Assembly: GCA_020637675.1 (NCBI GenBank)
Contig: JACKKD010000002.1
Location: 372,001-436,000, forward strand
Reading direction: 5' to 3'
From: Paracoccaceae bacterium
GTDB taxonomy: Bacteria > Pseudomonadota > Alphaproteobacteria > Rhodobacterales > Rhodobacteraceae
DNA: 64,000 bases
In this document: positions 34,722-42,553 of the stretch, one piece after another
Layout of the letters: each line of letters begins with the position of its first letter
Position numbering within the stretch: position 1 is the first letter of the stretch
The notes under the pieces: model-generated
The model's input: only the letters and a program-made list of their open reading frames with translations
Told to the model about the DNA's origin: nothing
Databases searched by the model: none
Program-made: the position numbers and the translations under genes

Positions 34722-34881
34722 TAAAGCCGGCCCGGGGCGATTCGCGCCGCTGACGCGAATCGGTCCGCGCGGAGCGTCGCAAGCGAAAAATCGCGCCAAA
34801 GGGGCCGATTCGGGCGATGATGCCGCAGGCGCATGGCCGACTTGCCGCGTTGCAGCCCTTTAAAATGGGGGCAGTTTTTGC
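34722..34881. other. Spacer between fdxA and the carD promoter
   Basis: An inverted repeat GATTCGCG (34739-34746) / CGCGAATC (34754-34761) just after fdxA may act as its 3' end, but has no T-run. Otherwise no gene or signal seen until the carD promoter. Confidence 0.4.
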
Positions 34882-34887
34882 TATATT
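34859..34887 (+). promoter_or_regulatory. Sigma-70-type promoter of carD
   Basis: TTTAAA (34859-34864), 17 bases, TATATT (34882-34887; five of six matches to TATAAT). It sits in the AT-richest spot of the spacer. Transcription would start near 34894, giving a leader of about 150 bases before the carD ATG. Confidence 0.65.
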
Positions 34888-34974
34888 TCTGTCACAAACG
34901 ACGAGGAACTCTGCGCGTGAGGTTGCTTCACTCGGCAGCCACGGGGGTACTGGGCGACATCGAAAATGCGGCAA

Positions 34975-34994
34975 CGGGGGCTTTTCGGCCCCCG
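34975..34994 (+). other. Hairpin in the carD leader
   Basis: CGGGGGC (34975-34981), loop TTTTCG, GCCCCCG (34988-34994): seven G-C pairs, followed by CGCGTTTCTG. It lies about 80 bases after the predicted transcription start and 53 before the ATG. It might be an attenuator or protect the mRNA; the T-run is too short for a sure terminator. Confidence 0.5.
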
Positions 34995-35047
34995 CGCGTT
35001 TCTGTGGCGTTGGCGCACGGAGGCCGGATGCGAGGATGCACCACGAC

Positions 35048-35557
35048 ATGAGCAAAACAAAGAAGAACGATTTCCGCCCGAACGACTTCGTCGTGTATCC
35101 CGCGCATGGCGTGGGCCGGATCATGGCGGTCGAGGAACAGGAAATCGCCGGGTTCAAGCTCGAGCTGTTCGTCATCACCTTCGAGAAGGACAAGATGACG
35201 CTGCGCGTGCCCACGCACAAGGCCACCGAGATCGGCATGCGCCAGCTCTCCTCGCCCGACCTCGTGACCAAGGCGCTCGAGACGCTGAAGGGCAAGGCCA
35301 AGGTCAAGCGCGCGATGTGGTCGCGCCGCGCGCAGGAATATGAGCAGAAGATCAACTCCGGCGATCTCATGGCCATCGCCGAGGTCGTGCGCGACCTGCA
35401 CCGCACCGACGATCAGCGCGAGCAGTCCTATTCGGAGCGCCAGCTTTACGAGGCGGCGCTCGACCGTCTGACCCGCGAGGTGGCGGCCGTGGCCGGCGTC
35501 GACGAGGCCGGCGCCCAGAAGAAGGTGGACGACGTCCTGCTTTCCCGCGCCGCCTGA
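35048..35557 (+). CDS. carD: CarD family transcriptional regulator
   Basis: A 169-residue CarD/CdnL-type protein. The N-terminal RNA-polymerase-interacting Tudor-like domain is NDFVVYPAHGVGRIMAVEEQEI (residues 12-33). A helical DNA-binding C-terminus follows, including MWSRRAQEYEQKINSGDL. CarD stabilises open promoter complexes and is important for growth and rRNA expression in alphaproteobacteria. An ATG 12 bases upstream (MHHD) is possible but has its GAGG directly adjacent. A strong terminator follows at 35584. Confidence 0.94.
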   Translation: MSKTKKNDFRPNDFVVYPAHGVGRIMAVEEQEIAGFKLELFVITFEKDKMTLRVPTHKATEIGMRQLSSPDLVTKALETLKGKAKVKRAMWSRRAQEYEQKINSGDLMAIAEVVRDLHRTDDQREQSYSERQLYEAALDRLTREVAAVAGVDEAGAQKKVDDVLLSRAA

Positions 35558-36321
35558 TCCGGGCCGTTCCGACCGATCTGCTGACCGCGGCGCCCCGGCG
35601 CCGCGGTTCTTTTTTGGTCATCCCGCTGCCCCGGATCGCCGTTCAGCCGGTGGAACATATGCGTGAAGGTCGCAGCGCCGAGGACCGGGACGACGAGATT
35701 CACGAAGGGCAGCGTGAGCGGCGCGGCCATCAGGAGCCCCGCGACGAAGATCTGCCCGCTGTGGCGCCGGCGCAGGGCCGCGGCCCCCGCCCGCCCGAGC
35801 CGCCGCATCGCCGCCATCTGGAAATACTCGCGCCCGAGCAGGTAGCCGTTCAGGGCCCAGAAGACGAGGGGCGCGAAGGGCCCGGAAAGGAGGTAGAGCA
35901 CCAGCGCCAACGCATTGGCGGCGAGGATCACCCCCAGGAAGCGCAGGCTGTCGGCCACCGCCTCCGTCAGCGCCACGGGGCGGGCGGGGGGCAGGCCCCG
36001 GTAGTGCCGCGCCTCCACCGCCTCGGCCACGTCCTCGAGAAAGAGCCCGGTGAAGGCCGAGGCCACGGGCACCATCAGGAAGACCGAAAGCACGAGCATC
36101 AGGAGAAGCGAGCCCCAGCTCAGGAGGTTTTCCACCCAGGCGATCTCGCCGATCCAGGGCAGGGTGAAGGTGTCGGGCACGACCCAGCCGATCAGCGTGG
36201 CCACCACCGCGTAGGCCCCGGCGAGAAGCGCGAGCGCAAGAAGTACACCGAGACCGAGCACCTTGAGGAACCGCCGGTCGTGGATCTGTCCGATGGCCTT
36301 CAGGAAGTCGCCGAGGATCAC
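35446..36321 (-). CDS. EI24 domain (CysZ-like) membrane protein with unusual C-terminal extension
   Basis: A 291-residue protein. Residues 1-230 are an EI24/CysZ-like membrane protein with four or more helices (GRRFLKVLG-type start; SVFLMVPVASAFTGLFLEDVAEAVE; NGYLLGREYFQMAAMRRL). CysZ relatives import sulfate, but EI24 proteins vary. After THMFHRLNG, where relatives normally end, the frame continues 60 more residues of Arg/Ser/Ala-rich sequence through the carD terminator and 112 bases into carD antisense. The GTG at 36321 begins 4 bases after the nitroreductase stop. Confidence 0.75.
   Translation of the reverse strand: MILGDFLKAIGQIHDRRFLKVLGLGVLLALALLAGAYAVVATLIGWVVPDTFTLPWIGEIAWVENLLSWGSLLLMLVLSVFLMVPVASAFTGLFLEDVAEAVEARHYRGLPPARPVALTEAVADSLRFLGVILAANALALVLYLLSGPFAPLVFWALNGYLLGREYFQMAAMRRLGRAGAAALRRRHSGQIFVAGLLMAAPLTLPFVNLVVPVLGAATFTHMFHRLNGDPGQRDDQKRTAAPGRRGQQIGRNGPDQAARESRTSSTFFWAPASSTPATAATSRVRRSSAAS
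35584..35616 (+). terminator. Rho-independent terminator of carD
   Basis: ACCGCGGCGCC (35584-35594) and GGCGCCGCGGT (35597-35607) form a near-perfect GC stem, followed by TTCTTTTTTT. The strongest plus-strand terminator in the window. The EI24-type frame on the opposite strand reads straight through it. Confidence 0.92.
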
Positions 36322-36325
36322 CGCC

Positions 36326-36904
36326 TCAGTCCCGGATCCAGGAGGTGATCGCCGCAACGTCCGGTCGCGGCCGGTCGGGCGGGATGGAGGTCGCGGTGCC
36401 GATATGGATCAGCCCCGCCACCCGCTCGCCTGCGGCAAGGCCGAGCGCCTCGCGGGCGAAGGTGGCATCGTGGACGTGCCAGCCGGTAAGCCAGCAGGCG
36501 TCCCAGCCCGAGGCCAGCGCCGCATTCAGGAGCGTCAGGCAGACCGCGCCGGCCGAGAGCACCTGTTCCAGTTCGGGGATCTTGTCCGTCGGGCGCGGCA
36601 CCATGACGACGGCAACGATGAGGTCGGCATCGGCGAATTGCGCCACGCCCTTCTCGATCCGGTCGGGCTCAAGCCCCAGCGCGGCGCCCCGCGCCCGGGC
36701 CAGCGCCGCGAGCCGGCCGAGCGCAGGCTTTGCCAGCACGAGGAACCGCCAGGGTTCGAGCTTGCCGTGGTCGGGCACCCGCGCCGCCGCCGTCAGGATC
36801 GGCATGAGTTCCGCCTCTGTCGGCACCGGCGCTCGCAGGAGCTTCGGCGGACGCGAGCGACGGGTGAGGAAGAATTCCATCGCGGCGGGGTTCGGCGTGG
36901 TCAT
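36326..36904 (-). CDS. Nitroreductase family protein
   Basis: A 192-residue FMN-dependent nitroreductase-like protein of the small YdjA type. EFFLTRRSRPPKLL (residues 10-23) contains the FMN-phosphate contacts, and AARVPDHGKLEPWRFLVL is the conserved flavin-binding segment. The substrate is unknown. GGAGA precedes the ATG at 36904. It is 4 bases upstream of the EI24 gene and probably in operon with it. Confidence 0.88.
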   Translation of the reverse strand: MTTPNPAAMEFFLTRRSRPPKLLRAPVPTEAELMPILTAAARVPDHGKLEPWRFLVLAKPALGRLAALARARGAALGLEPDRIEKGVAQFADADLIVAVVMVPRPTDKIPELEQVLSAGAVCLTLLNAALASGWDACWLTGWHVHDATFAREALGLAAGERVAGLIHIGTATSIPPDRPRPDVAAITSWIRD

Positions 36905-36998
36905 GACCGTTCTCCTGTTTCCTGCGCCGCGATCATGCCGATCCGGACCGCAGGCGCAAGGCTGGCCGGGCGCGCCGGGCCGCGCTAGGGTCGGGGTC

Positions 36999-37247
36999 AT
37001 GAGCGATCTTTCGCACCTCGCCCGCCCCGGCGCCGAAATCGCCGTCCGCGTGACGCCGAAGGCCTCGCGCAATGCCGTCGTGATCGAGGCGGGCACGATC
37101 CGCGTCTACGTGACCGTCGTGCCCGAGGGCGGCAAGGCGACGGCGGCGGTGGTGACGCTTCTTGCCAAGGCTCTCGGCGTGGCGAAGTCGCGCCTGACGC
37201 TCCTGCGGGGCGCGACGGGGCGCGACAAGGTCTTTCGGCTGGATTAG
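36999..37247 (+). CDS. DUF167 (YggU) family protein
   Basis: An 82-residue protein of the widespread YggU family, unknown function. IAVRVTPKASRNAVV (residues 14-28) and VTLLAKALGVAKSRLTLLRGATGRDK are the family core. It is divergent from the nitroreductase gene and its last bases overlap the end of the nitrile hydratase accessory gene by 4. Confidence 0.88.
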   Translation: MSDLSHLARPGAEIAVRVTPKASRNAVVIEAGTIRVYVTVVPEGGKATAAVVTLLAKALGVAKSRLTLLRGATGRDKVFRLD

Positions 37248-37561
37248 CCCTTGAGCCGGACCGGCTGCCCATGCGGCGTGACAAGATAGGCTGCCTCCCA
37301 GGCCGCCTTCGTCCGCGCCGCCTCCGCCTTCGGCGCGTGCCCCGTCGCGTCGAGGAAGCCCTCCAGCGTCTCCAGCCAGGCCGCATAGTAGTCTGCGTTG
37401 CCGTCCTGCGGCCGCTCGGTGCCCCGGCGCTTCAGGGTGGCGCCGAAGGCCTGCGTCCAGTCCGGCCAGCCGAAATGCCCTGCCTCGTTCAGCGCCACGG
37501 TCAGCGCGAAAAGCTGCGCCTGCCAGGGTTCGTCGAAGCGGGAGGGCGCGGGCGCGGTCAT
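37244..37561 (-). CDS. Nitrile hydratase accessory protein
   Basis: A 105-residue protein of the nitrile hydratase accessory/activator type. These chaperones load the metal, or exchange subunits, during maturation of cobalt nitrile hydratases. FDEPWQAQLFALTVALNEAGHFGWPDW (residues 9-35) is the family signature and resembles the N-terminus of the beta subunit. Coupled to the beta gene by ATGA. Confidence 0.9.
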   Translation of the reverse strand: MTAPAPSRFDEPWQAQLFALTVALNEAGHFGWPDWTQAFGATLKRRGTERPQDGNADYYAAWLETLEGFLDATGHAPKAEAARTKAAWEAAYLVTPHGQPVRLKG

Positions 37562-38229
37562 GCCGGCTCCAGATAGCTTTCCCAGAGATCGAGCGTCACC
37601 TCGTCGTCCTGCGTCTCGGCCTCGCCCCAGAGGTCCTCGGCGGAAAATGCAACGGTGTAGAGCGGCTCCGGGCGTTCGCCGAGTCCGTGGGCATTGGTGT
37701 CGGGAAACACATGGGGACCGTGCACCAGCTCGATCTGTCCGACATGACCCGCCGCGTAGGCGGGCAGCCGGGTGTGCCCGCCCGGCACATGTGAATTGCG
37801 CGACGGCAGTCGTGTGCGCACCCGGTCGCCGGCGGCGAAGGCGGGGGCCGCGCCCGGCCGGGCGTAGGGCGTGCCGCGCGCGAGCGCGGGTCCGACCGCC
37901 GCGGCGCGGAAGAGCCTCGGATGCGGAGGGGCAGGGGCGGCCTTGCCCGAACTCAGCTCCGCCTCGCTGACGAGGCCGCGCGCCACGAGCAGATCGGCGA
38001 GCGCGGCAATCCATTTCTCGTAATAGGAAAACCGCATATAGTCCTTTGGCGCGAGGCTTTCGCGGGCATGGCGCGAGGTGTCGATCGACCACTGGCCGAG
38101 CCCCCCGGCCGCGAGCGTCAGCGCCAGCGCCTTGCGCTGCCAGTCGGCGCCCACGGGCACGATGCCCTGCGGCTCTGGCACCACTGCTCCGTCGCCCCAG
38201 CGCCCGCCCATGTCGTGGACGCGGGTCAT
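37558..38229 (-). CDS. nthB: Nitrile hydratase beta subunit
   Basis: A 223-residue beta subunit. It starts MTRVHDMGGRWGDG; SYYEKWIAAL (near 70) and the SH3-like C-terminal half (GDRVRTRLPSRNSHVPGGHTRLPAYAAGHVG) are typical. The two conserved arginines that contact the oxidised cysteines of the alpha subunit fall in these regions. The enzyme hydrates nitriles to amides. Second gene of the operon, with ATGA overlaps on both sides. Confidence 0.93.
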   Translation of the reverse strand: MTRVHDMGGRWGDGAVVPEPQGIVPVGADWQRKALALTLAAGGLGQWSIDTSRHARESLAPKDYMRFSYYEKWIAALADLLVARGLVSEAELSSGKAAPAPPHPRLFRAAAVGPALARGTPYARPGAAPAFAAGDRVRTRLPSRNSHVPGGHTRLPAYAAGHVGQIELVHGPHVFPDTNAHGLGERPEPLYTVAFSAEDLWGEAETQDDEVTLDLWESYLEPA

Positions 38230-38846
38230 CGCGGCGGCCCGGGCAGGCCGGTGCCGATCATCGAGTCGCGGGTGACGAGGGCCGCGAGCGCCACCGCGTC
38301 CATCCCCTCGGTGCCCTCGGGTCGCATCGGGACGACAAGGTAACGCACCTCGGCCGTCGAATCCCAGACCCGAACCTTCTGCCCCTCGGGCAGTGTCACG
38401 CCGAACTCCGCCAGCACCTTGCGCGGCTCCCGCACCGCGCGGGCGCGGTAGGCGTCGGACTTGTACCAGCCGGGCGGAATTCCAAGGAGCGGCCACGGGT
38501 AGCAGGAGCAGAGCGTGCAGACGACCATGTTGTGCGTCTCGGGCGTGTTTTCCACGGCCACGACATGCTCGCCCTGCCGGCCCGAGATGCCCAGTTCGGC
38601 CACGGCGGCGGTCGCGTCGGCGACGAGCCGTGCGCGGAATGCCGGATCGGTCCAGGCCCGCGCCACGACGGCGGCGCCGAGATGGGGCCCGACCTTGTGC
38701 TCGTAGGTGTCGAGGATCGCCTCCATCGCCGAGGGATCGACGAGGCCCTTGGCGACGAGGATCGTCTCCAGCGCCTTTACCCTCAGCGCCGGATCGGAGG
38801 GCAGAAGCGTATGCGGATGATCGTGATCGGAATGATCGTGGGGCAT
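38226..38846 (-). CDS. nthA: Nitrile hydratase alpha subunit (cobalt type)
   Basis: A 206-residue alpha subunit. The metal claw VCTLCSC is at residues 109-115 (Cys110, Cys113, Ser114, Cys115); the Thr after the first Cys marks the cobalt type, while iron enzymes have Ser. Two of the cysteines become oxidised to sulfinic and sulfenic acid. The N-terminal tail is His-rich (MPHDHSDHDHPH) and could bind metal. First gene of nthA-nthB-accessory; no amidase gene is adjacent. Confidence 0.94.
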   Translation of the reverse strand: MPHDHSDHDHPHTLLPSDPALRVKALETILVAKGLVDPSAMEAILDTYEHKVGPHLGAAVVARAWTDPAFRARLVADATAAVAELGISGRQGEHVVAVENTPETHNMVVCTLCSCYPWPLLGIPPGWYKSDAYRARAVREPRKVLAEFGVTLPEGQKVRVWDSTAEVRYLVVPMRPEGTEGMDAVALAALVTRDSMIGTGLPGPPR

Positions 38847-39137
38847 GGGGCGGGAGCATGGCCGCGCAGGGGCGCCCTGTCCAGTGGCGATCAGGTCGCG
38901 CGGCCGTTATGGTCGCCCGCGACCCCGCGCGGCGATGGCGGGCCGAAGGCGCCACGGGTCGGCGCCTCCGCGCGAGCAGCCGCGCGGAAGGAGCGCTGGG
39001 CAGGCCGGATGAATCGCTTGACGCCGCCCGGCAATGGCATTAGACGGCGCGGACGGAATTCGGGCCCCCGCTCAGGCGGCGTGCCTTCGCTTTATCGGAA
39101 CGCCGGGCCAAAGCCCAAGCTGTGAAGGAAGAACCCA
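38847..39137. other. Divergent spacer between nthA and rpmB
   Basis: Contains the rpmB promoter candidate (39018-39046) on the plus strand. The minus-strand promoter of the nitrile hydratase operon must lie near the left end but no match was found; the nthA ATG also lacks a clear ribosome binding site. Confidence 0.45.
39018..39046 (+). promoter_or_regulatory. Probable rpmB promoter
   Basis: TTGACG (39018-39023), 17 bases, TAGACG (39041-39046). The -35 matches the consensus at five of six positions; the -10 is weak. It gives a leader of about 85 bases before the rpmB ATG. Confidence 0.5.
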
Positions 39138-39425
39138 ATGTCCCGCGTCTGCGAACTGACCGGCAAGGGCCCGATGACGGGCAACAACGTGAGCCACGCG
39201 AACAACAAGACGCGGCGCCGCTTCCTGCCGAACCTGAACGATGTCACGCTCATCTCAGACGTGCTCGGCCAGTCGTTCACGCTGCGGATCTCGGCGGCCG
39301 CGCTGCGCTCGGTGGACCACCGCGGCGGGCTCGACGCCTTCCTCGCCAAGGCGAAGGACGACGAGCTGTCGGGCCGCGCTCTGAAGATCAAGAAGGACAT
39401 CGCGAAGGCCCGCGCCGCGGCCTGA
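39138..39425 (+). CDS. rpmB: 50S ribosomal protein L28
   Basis: A 95-residue L28, a structural protein of the large subunit. SRVCELTGKGPMTGNNVSHANNKTRRR (residues 2-28) is the family start, with an alphaproteobacterial C-terminal extension (AKARAAA). AAGGAAG precedes the ATG, and a strong terminator follows. Confidence 0.97.
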   Translation: MSRVCELTGKGPMTGNNVSHANNKTRRRFLPNLNDVTLISDVLGQSFTLRISAAALRSVDHRGGLDAFLAKAKDDELSGRALKIKKDIAKARAAA

Positions 39426-39450
39426 GCCGATCCGATACCGCCATCTCGCA

Positions 39451-39480
39451 GGGCCCCGCCTCGGCGGGGCCCTTGCGTTT
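39451..39480 (+). terminator. Rho-independent terminator of rpmB
   Basis: GGGCCCCGCC (39451-39460) and GGCGGGGCCC (39463-39472) form a perfect ten-pair stem, followed by TTGCGTTT. It ends the rpmB transcript. Confidence 0.85.
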
Positions 39481-39559
39481 GCGGCCGGCGACGGGGCGCG
39501 ACCATTGCGCGCGGAGCGGGGCCCTTCCCATCGTGCCCGCACGGGCCTATGAACGGACC

Positions 39560-39916
39560 ATGCGCCGCGGACCGGTCCAGCATTTCGTTGCCGTCGTCCT
39601 CGCCGTCGCCGTCACGGCGATGGGCGTCGCGGCGGCGTCAGCGCGCGGTCAGGCCGTGGCCGGCGGGCAGGCCGTTGTGCTTTGCTCGGGGGGCGGAATC
39701 GTTCAGGTCGCGCTCGACGCCGACGGAAACCCGACCGGCGATAGCCACCTCTGCCCCGATCTGGCGGCTGCGCTCCTTGGTGCGTTCCGGATCACGCTTC
39801 CTTCCATCGCCCGTCCGGAAAGCGCCGGCGAGGCGCTGGCCCCCGTGCGGGCGCATTTCCTCTCCTTCGCGCCGCGTGCCGCTTGGCGTGCACGCGGCCC
39901 TCCGGTTGCCGCCTGA
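39560..39916 (+). CDS. Small secreted protein, DUF2946-like
   Basis: A 118-residue exported protein. The signal peptide is about residues 1-30 (AVVLAVAVTAMGVAAASA). VVLCSGGGIVQVALDADGNP...HLCPDL resembles the DUF2946 family, which often carries cysteine and histidine residues near copper genes. It lies 36 bases upstream of the PCu(A)C copper chaperone gene, so a role in copper handling is plausible. Confidence 0.7.
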   Translation: MRRGPVQHFVAVVLAVAVTAMGVAAASARGQAVAGGQAVVLCSGGGIVQVALDADGNPTGDSHLCPDLAAALLGAFRITLPSIARPESAGEALAPVRAHFLSFAPRAAWRARGPPVAA

Positions 39917-39952
39917 TCCCCCGTTCAGACCGACAACCTCAAGGAGACAGAG

Positions 39953-40387
39953 ATGAACCCCCTCAAGACCGCACTTGCCGCCACCGCCGCGCTCTGGGCG
40001 CTGCCCGCGCTCGCCGCCGACACGATCGCCGTCACCGACGCCTATGCCCGCTTCATGCCCGGCGCCATGGCCGGCGCCGCGTTCATGTTGATCGAGAACA
40101 CCGGCGCGGAGGACGACCGTCTGGTCGCGGCCGCCTCGGATATCGCGGCCAAGGTGGAACTCCACACCCACAAGCAGGGTACCGACGGGACGATGCAGAT
40201 GGTCCATGTGCCCGAAGGCTTTCCGATCCCGGCAGGCGCCACCCACGCGCTCCAGCGCGGCGGCGACCATGTGATGTTCATGGGGCTGACGGAGCGTCCC
40301 GCCGACGGGACGACCGTGCACGTCACGCTCACCTTCGAGAAGGCTGGCGTGGTGGAACTGGACGTGCCGGTGGACAGCACGCGCTGA
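39953..40387 (+). CDS. Periplasmic copper chaperone PCu(A)C
   Basis: A 144-residue periplasmic copper-binding protein. The signal peptide covers residues 1-21 (ALWALPALAA). Metal-type residues include ELHTH (His71, His73), MQM (Met81, Met83), and HVMFMG (His106, Met108), in the order of the PCu(A)C copper site. The protein delivers Cu(I) to the CuA or CuB centre of cytochrome oxidase with Sco proteins. GGAGACAGAG precedes the ATG. Confidence 0.92.
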   Translation: MNPLKTALAATAALWALPALAADTIAVTDAYARFMPGAMAGAAFMLIENTGAEDDRLVAAASDIAAKVELHTHKQGTDGTMQMVHVPEGFPIPAGATHALQRGGDHVMFMGLTERPADGTTVHVTLTFEKAGVVELDVPVDSTR

Positions 40388-40750
40388 ACCGCCCGATCCG
40401 GCGCCCGCGGCGCGGCGCGCGTTCCCCGGCGTGCCGCCCCGTATCCCTCGCTCTTCCCCCGCCCGACCGGGGAAGAGCGCAACCGTGCGAAGCCTGTCGC
40501 AATCAGCCCCGCCGGCCTCCTGCACCAGCGCTCACGGCGTGGCGCCCTGCGACGATGCGGGCGACCGTGGTTGGATCCGAATAGCCTCCTCGGTCGCGCC
40601 CGGTAACCTTCGCGAGGCACCTGTCCTTGCCGAGCGCGATCGGATCATCATGCTCCTTGGGCGAGTTGCAAGGCTCTGGACCGCGCGCTGCCCCGATCGC
40701 CGCGCGGGCTGCGGTGGGTTCCCCCGGGGACATTCCGGCGAAGACGAACT
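40388..40750. other. Convergent spacer with a 10-bp hairpin
   Basis: Between PCu(A)C (plus) and the sirtuin gene (minus). GCTCTTCCCC (40450-40459) and GGGGAAGAGC (40469-40478) form a perfect stem with a nine-base loop; no T-run follows. It may stop or slow transcription from both sides. The remaining 270 bases hold no gene I can support. Confidence 0.5.
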
Positions 40751-41455
40751 TCAGCGCTCGGCGAGGACCTCTGCGACCCATTCGGGCACGATCTCGCTTG
40801 CCGGGCCGTGCCGTGCGGCATCGAAGACTCCTGCGTTCCGCCCGGGTTCGAGGTTCAGTTCCAGTGTGCTGGCGCCGGCCGTCCGCGCAGCGGCGGCGAA
40901 GCCGGCAGCGGGGTAGACGGTGCCCGATGTGCCGATGGCGACGAAGAGGTCGGTCGCCTGAAGTGCCCGGGCGATCCGCCCCATGTGATGGGGCGTTTCG
41001 CCGAACCAGACGACATCGGGACGTGTCGCCGGCCGGCCGCAGGCCAGGCAGGGGTCGGCGGGCGCCATGACGGCAGGCGCGGGCCAGCGGTGGCCACAGG
41101 CCGCGCAGCGTGCAGTCAGGTGGGTTCCGTGCATGTGGATGACTTCGGGGCTTCCCGCACGTTCGTGCAGATCGTCGACGTTCTGGGTGACAAGCGTCAC
41201 GGCGGCTTCACCCTCCCGCGCGAGCCGCGCGAGCGCAAGGTGGGCTGCGTTCGGCCGTGCCGTCCGCACCCTCTCGCGCCGCCAGTTGTAGAAGTCGAGC
41301 ACGAAGCCGGGATCGCGGGCGAACCCCTCCGGCGTGGCCAGATCGCGCCAGTCGTAGCGCGACCAGAGCCCGCCCGGATCGCGGAAGGTGCCGAGCCCGC
41401 TTTCGGCCGAGATCCCGGCGCCGGTCAGGATCGTGATGGCGCGGGGCTTTGACAC
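40751..41455 (-). CDS. cobB: Sirtuin-type NAD-dependent protein deacylase
   Basis: A 234-residue Sir2-family enzyme that removes acyl groups from lysines using NAD. TILTGAGISAESGLGTFRDPGGLW (residues 8-31) is the NAD-binding start, TQNVDDLHERAG and the catalytic His of HMHGTH follow, and two zinc pairs CAAC and CLAC are present. FYNWRRER contains the Tyr-x-x-Arg pair of desuccinylases. The start is GTG at 41455 with CGGAG upstream. It is divergent from the phosphatase gene. Confidence 0.9.
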   Translation of the reverse strand: MSKPRAITILTGAGISAESGLGTFRDPGGLWSRYDWRDLATPEGFARDPGFVLDFYNWRRERVRTARPNAAHLALARLAREGEAAVTLVTQNVDDLHERAGSPEVIHMHGTHLTARCAACGHRWPAPAVMAPADPCLACGRPATRPDVVWFGETPHHMGRIARALQATDLFVAIGTSGTVYPAAGFAAAARTAGASTLELNLEPGRNAGVFDAARHGPASEIVPEWVAEVLAER

Positions 41456-41496
41456 CGGGGGCTCCGTCTGCAATGGGCGGGGCAGGAGGCCCCGAC

Positions 41497-41934
41497 ATGC
41501 AGCGTATCCTCTTCGTCTGTCTCGGCAACATCTGCCGCTCGCCGGCGGCCGAGGCCGTCTTCGCTTCCCGGTCGCGGGCTGCCGGGCTTGCCTTGGCCAC
41601 CGACAGCGCGGGGACGATCGGCTGGCACGTCGGCGAGCCGCCATACGGGCCGATGATCGCCGCTGCGGCCCGGCGTGGCTACGACCTCTCGGCGTTGCGC
41701 GCCCGGCAGGTAACACTCGCCGATCTTGCCGCCTTCGACCTCGTCTTCGCGATGGACCGGTCGAACCTCGCCGACCTCGCGGCGCTGCGGCCCGCCGCGG
41801 GCACCGCCGAGCTTCGGCTCTATCTCGGGCAGGGGGAGGTGCCGGACCCCTGGTACACACGTGACTTCGATGCCGCGCTTGACCTCATCGAAGAGGGCGC
41901 CGACCGGCTCGTGGCACGTTTGGGGACGACCTGA
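41497..41934 (+). CDS. Low-molecular-weight protein tyrosine phosphatase
   Basis: A 145-residue phosphatase. The P-loop CLGNICRSP (residues 8-16; C(x)5R) and the late DPWY with its general-acid Asp are intact. Targets may be tyrosine kinases of exopolysaccharide synthesis, phospho-arginine or small phosphoesters; context gives no decision. AGGAGG lies 7 bases before the ATG. Confidence 0.93.
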   Translation: MQRILFVCLGNICRSPAAEAVFASRSRAAGLALATDSAGTIGWHVGEPPYGPMIAAAARRGYDLSALRARQVTLADLAAFDLVFAMDRSNLADLAALRPAAGTAELRLYLGQGEVPDPWYTRDFDAALDLIEEGADRLVARLGTT

Positions 41935-41936
41935 GC

Positions 41937-42134
41937 CTAGCCGATCCGCTCGGCGCTGTAGCCTTCGGTCTTCAGCGCGCCGATGATGGCCTCGGCGGGA
42001 ACCGTCGTCTTGACCTCGGCGGTGTGGGCGCCGAGGTTCACGACGACGCTTGCGTTGCTGTCGAGGTCGATGATGGTGCGTTCGACCACCGCCTTGCAGT
42101 GGCCGCAGGTCATGTCGGGGATGGAGAATTTCAT
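41937..42134 (-). CDS. CopZ-like copper chaperone (HMA domain)
   Basis: A 65-residue heavy-metal-associated domain. The copper motif MTCGHC is at residues 8-13. The small ferredoxin-like fold (FSIPDMTCGHCKAVVERTI; VKTTVPAEAIIGALKTEGY) would shuttle Cu(I) to a P-type ATPase. No ATPase gene is in the window, but another copper chaperone is 1.6 kb away. Confidence 0.93.
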   Translation of the reverse strand: MKFSIPDMTCGHCKAVVERTIIDLDSNASVVVNLGAHTAEVKTTVPAEAIIGALKTEGYSAERIG

Positions 42135-42274
42135 GGGGGCCTCCGCTGGCTCTGGTCCCTAGATCGGACGGCGGGGCCAGCGCGTCAAGTGCGGCCGCGT
42201 CAAGTCCCGGTGCGAAAAGTCCCGGTGTGTCGGGGCCAGTGCTTCCGGGCCAGTGCGTCCGTGACCCGGCGCGC

Positions 42275-42553
42275 TCAGGCGCGGACGGCAAAGCCGGCAG
42301 GCACCGCGGCGGGGTCGGCGGGCTCGGTCCAGACGTCCGTGACACGCGCGGCGCCGGGGCCTTCGCCCATCGCTGTCACCATCGCCTCCACCGCCGCCTC
42401 GGGCCCCGCGATCAGCGCCTCGACCGAGCCGTCGCCGCGGTTCCGGACCCAGCCCCTGAGGCCGAGCGCCCGGGACTGGCCCTGCGCCCAGGCGCGGTAG
42501 GCCACGCCCTGAACCCTGCCGGTGGCCCGCACCCTATAGGCGATCTCCTTCAT
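42275..42553 (-). CDS. acyP: Acylphosphatase
   Basis: A 92-residue acylphosphatase, which hydrolyses acyl phosphates such as carbamoyl or 1,3-bisphosphoglycerate. The catalytic Arg is in GRVQGVAYRAW (residues 12-22) and the catalytic Asn in GWVRNRGDGSVEAL. GGGAGG lies 6 bases before the ATG. Monocistronic between copZ and lepA. Confidence 0.93.
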   Translation of the reverse strand: MKEIAYRVRATGRVQGVAYRAWAQGQSRALGLRGWVRNRGDGSVEALIAGPEAAVEAMVTAMGEGPGAARVTDVWTEPADPAAVPAGFAVRA

